DNA of 64,000 nucleotides from an uncultured Flavobacterium sp. (GTDB lineage Bacteria; Bacteroidota; Bacteroidia; Flavobacteriales; Flavobacteriaceae): assembly GCA_943912855.1 (NCBI GenBank), contig CALTVC010000018.1:1-64000 (forward strand). The letters run 5' to 3'. The position numbers were made by a program, and so were the translations under genes. The notes under the pieces are model-generated. The model was not told the DNA's origin. It worked only from the letters and a program-made list of their open reading frames with translations, and ran no database searches. Each line of letters starts with the position of its first letter. Position 1 is the first letter of the stretch. This document shows, in pieces, positions 35,158-41,392 of the stretch.

Positions 35158-35625
35158 TTACGGGGTCACGTAAAACACAGGCCGTGTGCTTTGCGTTCCG
35201 GTTATGGTTATAGCCATGCCACCGGCGTTTTCCACCTTGGTACCGTAGTCGTGGGCATACTCCATATACATGGGTTCTTCGGCAGTGCCAAAAAGTTTAC
35301 ACCACCCCTCATTATGGTGCGCCAAAAATATACCGGGCAGGCTGGCGTATTGTTCCATTACCTGTTCCATAGCCTCGGTTCGGCTAAAAAAGGTAAAAGA
35401 AGCCGACACAGGCCACGTTTTACCCGGATCGCCTGCGCTCGCCTTATCATCCACGGTAATACTTTCGGCAATGAGCGAAGCGCATACACTCACAGCTTCG
35501 GGCGAAAACAGGAGTGTACCGCTGTTGGCATCGGTCAACACATCGGGCATATTACTCACCTCAGTCAGTAAATAAAAATCGATACTTTTAAACCCTCCAA
35601 CGGGTTCGGCTGTTGTTATATTCAT
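35158..35625 (-). CDS. Hypothetical phage protein, 155 residues
   Basis: Start at ATG 35625 (MNITTAEPVGGFKSIDFY); a longer frame to 35661 is less likely. Beta-rich, no export signal. It resembles small structural proteins (tail tube or head-tail joining size) but carries no deciding motif. Transcribed before the late promoters 6 and 5. Confidence 0.5.
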   Translation of the reverse strand: MNITTAEPVGGFKSIDFYLLTEVSNMPDVLTDANSGTLLFSPEAVSVCASLIAESITVDDKASAGDPGKTWPVSASFTFFSRTEAMEQVMEQYASLPGIFLAHHNEGWCKLFGTAEEPMYMEYAHDYGTKVENAGGMAITITGTQSTRPVFYVTP

Positions 35626-35692
35626 AACAAAATTTATTTTTATAAAACTGTCACACAGCAAACGCTTTATTTTACTGGTGTTTTCAGTGATT

Positions 35693-36148
35693 TTAACATT
35701 TAATTGATTTTTCAGCGCAGGTTTTTGAATCTTTTTTCATTCTGTCATACACCCGGCGCAGCGTTTCAAACTTAATATCATCTTCAGCCAGGGCATAAAA
35801 ACCCATAAACTGTGTAATGCTGTCGTTTATGGTAATGCCGCTCGCCACCAGGGCATCAATGTAAAGTTCCAAGTCTTCTTTAAAAATCTTTTCCAAAATA
35901 CAGCCGATGGTTTTAAGCTTCGCCCTGTTCACGCTATGCCCGCGGGTATTCACATACATAGGCGGAACATTAACGGGGTAGTTGTGCGTAAAACGTTCGG
36001 TAACATTCGGTTTTTCAATATCATTACTCAAACTCATGAAGATAATCTGACCCAACACCGAAGTTTTGGTAACCTTGTGTTCAGTACCGTATTTCACTTC
36101 CAGATATTTCCGAACGTACCCCGGAACGGGAATTTTTACTCTAATCAT
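35693..36148 (-). CDS. Hypothetical phage protein, 151 residues
   Basis: Starts MIRVKIPVPGYVRKYLEVKY. Basic N-terminus, helical middle and C-terminus (DALVASGITINDSITQF, LRRVYDRMKKDSKTC). First leftward gene left of the iteron-like array, so it could bind it or act as a late regulator; that is only a guess from position. Confidence 0.5.
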   Translation of the reverse strand: MIRVKIPVPGYVRKYLEVKYGTEHKVTKTSVLGQIIFMSLSNDIEKPNVTERFTHNYPVNVPPMYVNTRGHSVNRAKLKTIGCILEKIFKEDLELYIDALVASGITINDSITQFMGFYALAEDDIKFETLRRVYDRMKKDSKTCAEKSIKC

Positions 36149-36370
36149 AATACTATTGGTTTGGTTTTACAGGTTAATGTAACGCTAATAAAATTACAAA
36201 AATTATCCCAATATTGCAAATTAAAGCATTGATATTGTAGTATTTACATAGATTAAATAAAGTTAAAGTTTATCTTCCGAATACATATATACATCACTTT
36301 ACAGGTTTTTGCCCAAAAAAACGAAAAAATTTTATCCTGAGCCTACCCCTATTATTTTTGACCCAAAAAG

Positions 36371-36602
36371 TACCACACGTACCACACATTGAAAATCAAC
36401 ACATTAAGTGTGGTAATTGTCCAAAAAAGCGTGGTACTTGTGGTACTTTAACATTTACCCCGACGGGGTGAAAAAAAAAAGTACCACAAGTACCACAAAA
36501 ATACCACGCAATACCACAGGATTTACTTAGATTTAATCTATTATAAATCAATACATTATATATAAATAAAATCTATGGTGTCGGGGTGTGGTAATTGTGG
36601 TA
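36371..36602. repeat. TACCAC / GTGGTA iteron-like array (replication origin candidate)
   Basis: Eleven copies of TACCAC in both directions within 232 bp: forward at 36371, 36380, 36482, 36491, 36502, 36512; reverse at 36410, 36431, 36440, 36588, 36597. Ten form pairs spaced 9-10 bp. The surroundings are AT-rich. It lies in the 574-bp gap between the divergent genes at 36148 and 36723. An origin or a multi-site operator are both possible. Confidence 0.6.
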
Positions 36603-36722
36603 CTTTTTTACCCCTTTTTTTACCGCAGAAAAATTTCACGGAAATTTTATAAATTTAGGGGGTGCGGGGGATTTTTCGCAAAATTGATATACATACGTTT
36701 TAAATTAAAATTTATCCAGATT

Positions 36723-37070
36723 ATGAAGACAGCGAAGCCACACACAGGGTATTTGATTTCATCGGTATTTATCCCGTTGCAGGAACCCACGCACTATATG
36801 GTGCATCAGTATTTAGACCCGGGCGTTTCTGGTGGCATAAAGATGAGTAAGGATGACGTTATAGCCCTGGTGGAAACCTCAGGCATGCCTGTGTACGTAT
36901 GGTTGTGGAATTACGAACAGGGCCGATTTGTAATAGGCAAACAGGTGAAGTGTAACGTAGACTATTCAGGCGCGAAATACTTGTGGATAAACGAAAAGGA
37001 CCCGGCAACAAAAAACCTGAAACACCTCATTAAAATAGAGTGGTTTCAGGCTGCATTTACTGTAAAATAA
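36723..37070 (+). CDS. DUF3892-like small protein, 115 residues
   Basis: Start ATG 36723 (MKTAKPHTGYLISSVF). Order of elements recalls DUF3892: N-terminal YLISSVF, SKDDVIALVETSG with a following strand, and the C-terminal KYLWINEKD...NLKHLIKIEW. Function of that family unknown. One of two rightward genes inside the leftward block; right of the iteron array and converging on the antirepressor gene. Confidence 0.55.
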   Translation: MKTAKPHTGYLISSVFIPLQEPTHYMVHQYLDPGVSGGIKMSKDDVIALVETSGMPVYVWLWNYEQGRFVIGKQVKCNVDYSGAKYLWINEKDPATKNLKHLIKIEWFQAAFTVK

Positions 37071-37071
37071 C

Positions 37072-37095
37072 AAGCCCCGCAATGTTGCGGGGCTT
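37072..37095. terminator. Terminator between convergent genes
   Basis: AAGCCCCGC, loop AATGTT, GCGGGGCTT. On the minus strand it runs into TGTTATTTT, so it best serves the antirepressor unit; it also stands 2 nt after the stop of the rightward gene. Confidence 0.7.
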
Positions 37096-37118
37096 GGTGG
37101 AGTTAAAATATACGCTGG

Positions 37119-37655
37119 TTATTCTGCTTTATCCTTATTGAATAAATCAAGCTGTTCCGTAACCACGTTTTTATCCATGGCATTCAGCCTGGCATTTGCA
37201 TCACGCACGTGCCCTTTAAGTTCAAGGATGCGGGTGTAACGTTCATCTTTTTCCAATTCTTCCTGCAGTCGCTCTATTTCAATCTGTGCGGAAGTCTTTT
37301 CTTTAAGTATATTATTACGTTTTGTAAAAAGGTTGAACAATGCATCGTAGCATTCGAGTTTATATTTTCTGATACTTTCCCGTGCTTCTTCTTTTACGTT
37401 ATTAGTATTTATTGTGAAAAGCCATCCGAAGACATAACGCAGCGGAATTACACGCATTTCATACGTCTTACCATCAGCGCCAGTTGTCCCCCTCAGGGGG
37501 ACAACTGAAGATAAAATATCATCGCTTAAAATCTTCTCCAGCTGTGTTGTGTAATTCACGCCTATGGCTTCACAAATGGGCTTTATAGCCACGTATTTTT
37601 CATCTTTTATGGTTGTGAGTAGTATCACAACATCATTAATTTTAATCTGATTCAT
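37119..37655 (-). CDS. Phage antirepressor (P22_AR_N domain)
   Basis: 178 residues. The N-terminal P22_AR_N-type domain (about 1-105): YVAIKPICEAIGVNYTTQLEKI, VVPLRGTTGADGKTYEMRVI, PLRYVFGWLFTIN. Then a coiled coil (about 115-165). Antirepressors of this family bind and disable the CI repressor and so trigger lytic growth. It overlaps the 85-residue gene by 4 nt and is thus translationally coupled to the target of the c4-like RNA at 37931-38067, exactly where P1-type systems place ant. Confidence 0.85.
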   Translation of the reverse strand: MNQIKINDVVILLTTIKDEKYVAIKPICEAIGVNYTTQLEKILSDDILSSVVPLRGTTGADGKTYEMRVIPLRYVFGWLFTINTNNVKEEARESIRKYKLECYDALFNLFTKRNNILKEKTSAQIEIERLQEELEKDERYTRILELKGHVRDANARLNAMDKNVVTEQLDLFNKDKAE

Positions 37656-37909
37656 ACCACTTCGGTTTTACGTTTGTACTCCTTTGCAATTTTGTTTAGT
37701 GATTTTTGAAGCTCCGATACTTCATAGCATCGCGTAAGGTCTGTTTTGTGCAGTTCATCGGCACTGTAAAGCATAAATTCTTTAATGTGTTTCAGTGCGT
37801 TGCGCAATTGTTTTGGGTGCATGTCCTTAACGGTGCGTAACAGCGCCGCTTCGGCAGGGGTAACCTCTACCATTGTGGTATGGATTACATTAGAATTTTC
37901 TTGTGTCAT
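37652..37909 (-). CDS. Hypothetical protein, first gene of the antirepressor operon
   Basis: 85 residues, starts MTQENSNVIHTTMVEVTPAE; helical and soluble. Its start ATGACACAA overlaps a target of the c4-like RNA (8 bp with 37950-37957), and its stop overlaps the antirepressor start. Position equals that of icd in phage P1 (c4-icd-ant), though no sequence similarity is seen. An upstream frame of 53 codons ends in its ATGA. Confidence 0.65.
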   Translation of the reverse strand: MTQENSNVIHTTMVEVTPAEAALLRTVKDMHPKQLRNALKHIKEFMLYSADELHKTDLTRCYEVSELQKSLNKIAKEYKRKTEVV

Positions 37910-37930
37910 GATCGAAAATATAATGTATGC

Positions 37931-38067
37931 GGAATGCCGCCGTTAGAGCTGACACAATACTCATGGAGTAGATTGCGGCAGCCTTTCGGTTGAAACTGCC
38001 ACCCATGGGCGGCATTCCTTATCGTAAAAAAATATTTTCTTGGATTTCGCCAAGAGTATTGTGTCAC
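37931..38067 (-). ncRNA. c4: C4-family antisense RNA locus 1 (antirepressor control)
   Basis: Minus strand, in order: b1 copy of the gene start (GTGACACAATACTC, 38067-38054); hairpin CTTGG/CCAAG; a' GGAATGCCGCC (38018-38008); core GGCAG-TTTCAA-CC-GAAA-GG-CTGCC (38000-37976); b' GAGTATTGTGTCA (37962-37950); a GGCGGCATTCC (37941-37931); ATG at 37909. a'/a pair over 11 bp, b'/b1 over 13 bp, b'/gene start over 8 bp; a and b pairs cross. The AACCGAAAGGCTGCC core is what I recall of the c4 / P4-CI family. In P1, c4 RNA pairs with the leader and blocks ant synthesis. Confidence 0.8.
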
Positions 38068-38069
38068 GA

Positions 38070-38101
38070 CAAACATACATTTAGTATTTCAATTACGCAA
38101 A
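38070..38101 (-). promoter_or_regulatory. Promoter of the c4-like locus 1
   Basis: Minus strand TTTG (38101-38098), 20-nt spacer, TATGTTTG (38077-38070). Start of transcription falls at the b1 copy. The -33 box lies inside the last codons of the HNH gene. Confidence 0.75.
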
Positions 38102-38605
38102 TTTGAAAACATATCCTTTTGCATACTCAATTAAACCATTGCAATTATTTGATATTTTTTTTCTTGATATTCCTGTAATTACTGAAGCTTCGTAAATACT
38201 GTTAAAAATGCCTATTAAAATTCCTCTTTCGTACTGTTCGCATTTCTTACTACAGTGTTTACGGTTAATTCTTCCTTTTTTAAAACCGTGTTCAATATTT
38301 TGTTTAGAAGTTACCCATTGTAAATTTCCAATTTTATTATTTAATGGATTATTGTCAATATGGTTTACCTGAGGAAGATTTTTTGGGTTTTCTAAAAAAT
38401 GCACCGCCACTAACCTATGAGCGTATATTTTTTTACTTTTTTTATCCCTAACTAAATTGAAGAATAAATATCCACCTTTTGTAATTCCTCCTTTAAGAGT
38501 TTTTGTTTTTCTGGAAGCATTATTGCCTAAACTCTTTACAGAACCTGTGTTACTGATCAGATACTGATTTTCAAATCCAATTATTTCTTTCCATTCTTCC
38601 TCCAT
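38093..38605 (-). CDS. HNH homing endonuclease with NUMOD domains
   Basis: 170 residues. NUMOD4 at the N-terminus (EEEWKEIIGFENQYLISNTG), an HNH core (HRLVAVHFLENP, VNHIDNNPLNNKIGNLQWV), and a NUMOD1-like DNA-binding end (EASVITGISRKKISNNCNGL). A selfish free-standing nuclease typical of phages. Its 3' end reaches into the promoter of the c4-like locus, which may mark the insertion point. Confidence 0.9.
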   Translation of the reverse strand: MEEEWKEIIGFENQYLISNTGSVKSLGNNASRKTKTLKGGITKGGYLFFNLVRDKKSKKIYAHRLVAVHFLENPKNLPQVNHIDNNPLNNKIGNLQWVTSKQNIEHGFKKGRINRKHCSKKCEQYERGILIGIFNSIYEASVITGISRKKISNNCNGLIEYAKGYVFKFA

Positions 38606-38609
38606 GGGG

Positions 38610-38861
38610 TTAGTTTATAGGGTTTTCGTTCAGTTTGTTTTCAAAATAAATCATCACGGCTTTACCCACGGGCGTGCCGGGTTCCACACCTTCGGGGTAA
38701 TCATCATCCATAGGATACACATCTTGAATATCCAGGTCATTTTCACTGATAAAGTAATTCATATTATCAGTGTCATCTGTTGTGGTGTCAATCAATATTA
38801 TGTCCATATCATCGGGCACATTATTCATTTCTAACCATTGTTTTAATTCTCCTACAGTCAT
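38610..38861 (-). CDS. Highly acidic small protein, 83 residues
   Basis: Starts MTVGELKQWLEMNNVPDDMD. Strongly negative, with clusters such as TTTDDTDN and MDDDYPEGVEPG and few basic residues. An N-terminal helix and beta strands. Acidity like this is seen in DNA-mimic proteins (anti-restriction, anti-CRISPR) but also in many others, so no function is assigned. Confidence 0.55.
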   Translation of the reverse strand: MTVGELKQWLEMNNVPDDMDIILIDTTTDDTDNMNYFISENDLDIQDVYPMDDDYPEGVEPGTPVGKAVMIYFENKLNENPIN

Positions 38862-38865
38862 AATC

Positions 38866-39372
38866 TTAATACGTTAAATCAGTCCAGTGAATAATCTTAC
38901 CTTCAAAATCTTTGTGGAAATACGCAAAGAAATCATCCATGCTGTCAAAACCATCGTTTAAGGCAAGGCGTTGAATTTCATCGGCCATTAGCCATTTTTC
39001 TTTATTGATTCTGACACCTCTCAAATCTTTGTTTACAATTTCAATTTCCTGCACGCTTTTTACTTCCAGCACGGGCACAAACTGAAAACGCTTTGCCGTA
39101 CGGTTCCACAGTACCATGTGTATTTTAGTGCCGGGTTTCCATCGGTTGTGCGGGTCGGTGCGTATGGTGTGGTGTTTTGGGTTGAAATTATTGGCTTCGC
39201 CTGGCGAAAGAACTTTTGCAGAAAAACATTCATTTCTGTGTATGTGCTGAATCATATGATCAACAGTGTTTGAAACGAGTATACTTTTCCATATTTTCGG
39301 CACAAACTTCGTTTCTTTCCCGCCTATGCCTTTAAGCCCGGCAGGGAAATGTGTCATAAAGGGGAGTGTCAT
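38866..39372 (-). CDS. ASCH/PUA-like phage protein, 168 residues
   Basis: Contains KHHTIRTDPHNRWKPGTKIH followed by beta strands FVPVLEVKSVQEIEI, an arrangement found in small ASCH/PUA-like domains that bind RNA or modified nucleotides. The assignment is from memory of the pattern. Its leader carries the conserved module at 39383-39435. Confidence 0.5.
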   Translation of the reverse strand: MTLPFMTHFPAGLKGIGGKETKFVPKIWKSILVSNTVDHMIQHIHRNECFSAKVLSPGEANNFNPKHHTIRTDPHNRWKPGTKIHMVLWNRTAKRFQFVPVLEVKSVQEIEIVNKDLRGVRINKEKWLMADEIQRLALNDGFDSMDDFFAYFHKDFEGKIIHWTDLTY

Positions 39373-39382
39373 AATACTATTT

Positions 39383-39435
39383 TTTGAAGTGAATAATCTT
39401 TAAAAACACCCGCGTTACTCTACTTCACGCGGGTG
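39383..39435 (-). promoter_or_regulatory. Leader module: GC hairpin plus 15-bp box, copy 1
   Basis: Minus strand: hairpin CACCCGCG/CGCGGGTG (39435-39407), then ATTATTCACTTCAAA (39397-39383), then ATG 39372. The same order (CCCGC hairpin, identical 15-bp box, ATG) occurs at 47739-47791. Either a shared promoter/operator or an RNA leader. Confidence 0.5.
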
Positions 39436-39465
39436 GTATGCCGTGCGCTGTTACTTTTTTTACAA

Positions 39466-39482
39466 TATCGACCGCTAGATTT
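39466..39482 (+). repeat. 17-bp repeat, copy 2
   Basis: TATCGACCGCTAGATTT, identical to 7405-7421 beside attL. Confidence 0.6.
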
Positions 39483-39530
39483 TGTTATATTTTATGTCAG
39501 CACAAAGCGGGGTAGGGGTGCGTTATTTCA

Positions 39531-39583
39531 TAGACAAAATTTAAAATTCATAATTAAAAATCTCCCCCTTTGGGGGTTGGGGG
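39531..39583 (+). repeat. REP-like intergenic repeat
   Basis: An AT-rich part (AAATTTAAAATTCATAATTA) followed by a C5-TTT-G5 hairpin and a G7 run. From memory, this composite occurs many times in flavobacterial genomes between genes. It is unusual inside a phage. The rest of the 39373-39661 gap holds only the module and 17-bp repeat listed separately and the zinc-knuckle frame described in the findings. Confidence 0.5.
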
Positions 39584-39661
39584 GGCTTTCACCACCACAT
39601 GGCGCCACACCGTGTGCATTGTTCCAGCAAAAACGATGTGGCCACCGGATGGCAAAGGTTT

Positions 39662-39976
39662 TTACACTTCGGGGGTGTCGGGGGTTGGGGTTTGCGGTTC
39701 AGGCGTTTTTGCGCTGAGGGTACCCGTGGTAACGGTGTAATTCTTCCATCCCGGCTGCAGCCTGAAAAACTTCGTTTCTGCCGTTTCGCTGTCAATAACC
39801 AAAAATTCGGGCGTGCGCTCCTTTTTAAGTTTTTCCACCTGCGCGGTGTATTCCGCATCGGTGTGCGCGTACTCCGTGGGGCCATCTTCCCCAATCTGAA
39901 AGGTAAAACGCGGGTTAATCGGCGTTGCCTGGGTGTCATCTGTGGTTTGTTTTTCTGTGTTTTTCTGTTTAGCCAT
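39662..39976 (-). CDS. Hypothetical phage protein, 104 residues
   Basis: Starts MAKQKNTEKQTTDDTQATPI, small beta-rich domain in the middle (RFTFQIGEDGPTEYAHTDAE) and a Pro/Thr-rich tail (PEPQTPTPDTPEV). The C-terminal coding sequence contains a CCCCC run; a +1 shift there would continue into a Cys-rich reading to 39589. Upstream junction shares a repeat with that of the next gene but one. Confidence 0.55.
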   Translation of the reverse strand: MAKQKNTEKQTTDDTQATPINPRFTFQIGEDGPTEYAHTDAEYTAQVEKLKKERTPEFLVIDSETAETKFFRLQPGWKNYTVTTGTLSAKTPEPQTPTPDTPEV

Positions 39977-39989
39977 GATTATTGGGGTT

Positions 39990-40193
39990 TTAGGGGTTGT
40001 TTTCTAAAAGGCGGTAAAATTCATTATTGCCACATTTTGGGCATGCAGATGTTGTACTACTGCGATACTCAGGATGTTGAATTTGGATTTTTTCATTATC
40101 CTTACCCTGCCATTTACATTTTCGCTTTGTGCATTCATAGGTGGGGTTTGTTATCTCGGGATCACTAAATGTTGCATATTTCCTTTTTGCCAT
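39990..40193 (-). CDS. Zinc-ribbon protein, 67 residues
   Basis: Four Cys ligands: YECTKRKCKW (C-x4-C) and SACPKCGNNEF (C-x2-C) about 28 residues apart, a zinc ribbon. Starts MAKRKYATFSDPEITNPT. Such small ribbons often bind DNA or assist transcription. Confidence 0.6.
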   Translation of the reverse strand: MAKRKYATFSDPEITNPTYECTKRKCKWQGKDNEKIQIQHPEYRSSTTSACPKCGNNEFYRLLENNP

Positions 40194-40205
40194 GATTATG
40201 GGGTT

Positions 40206-40499
40206 TTAGGGGTTGTTTTTACTTTCAGTTGTATTTCCATCTGTTTCGGAATTTTCAGGTTGAATAATTTCTACATCGGCGTGCAGGCTCACGGGTTCGT
40301 ACACCATACCCAGGCGAAACCACCGCCGAAATTCGTTTATGTTCAAATCTTCGTGCGTATAGTAGGGTTTGGTGTCAAAATCCCCGCTTTCCCGGCGCAA
40401 AAAGTACATGATACCGTACCGCAGGCCACTGCCCACCGTGGCTTTATAATGGTCAGGATTTGCCGGCACTAGTTTTAATGTGATGGTGGGGTGTTTCAT
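40206..40499 (-). CDS. Hypothetical phage protein, 97 residues
   Basis: Start at ATG 40499 (MKHPTITLKLVPANPDHYKA); a frame to 40529 would overlap the next gene. Beta-rich start, GLRYGIMYFLRRESGDFDTK in the middle, Asn/Thr/Ser-rich tail. Function unknown. Ends KNNP, as the zinc-ribbon gene ends ENNP, with shared DNA after it. Confidence 0.5.
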   Translation of the reverse strand: MKHPTITLKLVPANPDHYKATVGSGLRYGIMYFLRRESGDFDTKPYYTHEDLNINEFRRWFRLGMVYEPVSLHADVEIIQPENSETDGNTTESKNNP

Positions 40500-40506
40500 A
40501 GTGTTT

Positions 40507-41391
40507 TTATTTAGCGCAAAGAAGTCCACAACTTGTGACAGAAAGTATATCTATGAATCCTTCATCATCTGTTGAAGTTTGCAACCTTCCTTTTTCTATT
40601 GTTTTAATAATACTTTTAACCAGATTATCTTTTATCTGTTCTTTACGCTCGGCAATACTTTTTAATGATGAATTTTTGCCATTCCAATAAAATTCACTGC
40701 CGTTATGTTCCATAGCTTCAGCATGCCAAAACAATTCAGGATAATGCTCTAAAAGGCCAATCCATTCGTAAAGGCGCTGGTTAAAGCAGAAATAACAATT
40801 TGCCCGGGTACGCCAACAGAATAAAATGTCAATTACCCATTCAGGAAGTTTTTGTTTTAAATCATACCCGAAATGTTCACACACACGGTTATAAATTTCC
40901 TCCCAAAAAAATGTTGGGGGTTTTAAGCCAACGTTATTAATGATTTGATACACCATTTGTAAATTAATACCTGCTGTTTTAAGAGGATATACCGGGTAAA
41001 TATTAGGTTTACCATTGTAACCAGGCCTATCTTCATCGGCTCTTATGCCATAGTATACATAAGCGGGGAAACTTCCGATAAAACTCTCCATAGGAATCAT
41101 TTTACTTTGCTGCGTACAAAATCTATCCTTCCATGACGGCAAAAAGCCATTTCGTTCTTCGACAATTATTCTTTCCAAATCTTTGCCTACCCTAATGATT
41201 TTTTTGCCTAAATAATTTTCAACGGTGTTTAACCATTCAAATACTTCCGGTAATTCTGCCCCGGTTGGGTTGAACATAAATTCATACGGCAAATCAGGCG
41301 CAATCGCAATTTGTACCAACGCAGTTGCAAGGCTGTCTTTTCCTGATATAGGAATGATGTGCCTCTCCGATAAAAACAAATCTTTTTGCAT
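40507..41391 (-). CDS. PAPS-reductase-like PP-loop protein
   Basis: 294 residues with start ATG 41391 (MQKDLFLSERHIIPISGKDS). The PP-loop SGKDSLATA at the N-terminus belongs to the ATP pyrophosphatase / PAPS reductase family, which also includes the DNA-phosphorothioation protein DndC. Cys residues FCTQQSK and RANCYFCFNQ may bind a metal cluster. Phage members are common and their role is not settled: sulfur metabolism or nucleic-acid modification. Two nt after the primase stop. Confidence 0.8.
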   Translation of the reverse strand: MQKDLFLSERHIIPISGKDSLATALVQIAIAPDLPYEFMFNPTGAELPEVFEWLNTVENYLGKKIIRVGKDLERIIVEERNGFLPSWKDRFCTQQSKMIPMESFIGSFPAYVYYGIRADEDRPGYNGKPNIYPVYPLKTAGINLQMVYQIINNVGLKPPTFFWEEIYNRVCEHFGYDLKQKLPEWVIDILFCWRTRANCYFCFNQRLYEWIGLLEHYPELFWHAEAMEHNGSEFYWNGKNSSLKSIAERKEQIKDNLVKSIIKTIEKGRLQTSTDDEGFIDILSVTSCGLLCAK

Positions 41392-41392
41392 A

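Noticed and set aside
37931..38067. Self-cleaving ribozyme, from the crossed (pseudoknot) pairing
   Set aside because: Does not fit the strand order of HDV-like, twister or pistol ribozymes as I know them, while the c4-type layout and antirepressor context fit well.
39599..40168. Long rightward open frame of 189 codons
   Set aside because: Antisense to three leftward genes with good starts and motifs (zinc ribbon, 104-residue protein); its Arg/Phe/Gly-rich sequence is typical of a shadow frame.
40507..41391. A complete DNA phosphorothioation (dnd) system
   Set aside because: Only the PP-loop protein is present; no dndB, dndD or dndE neighbours.
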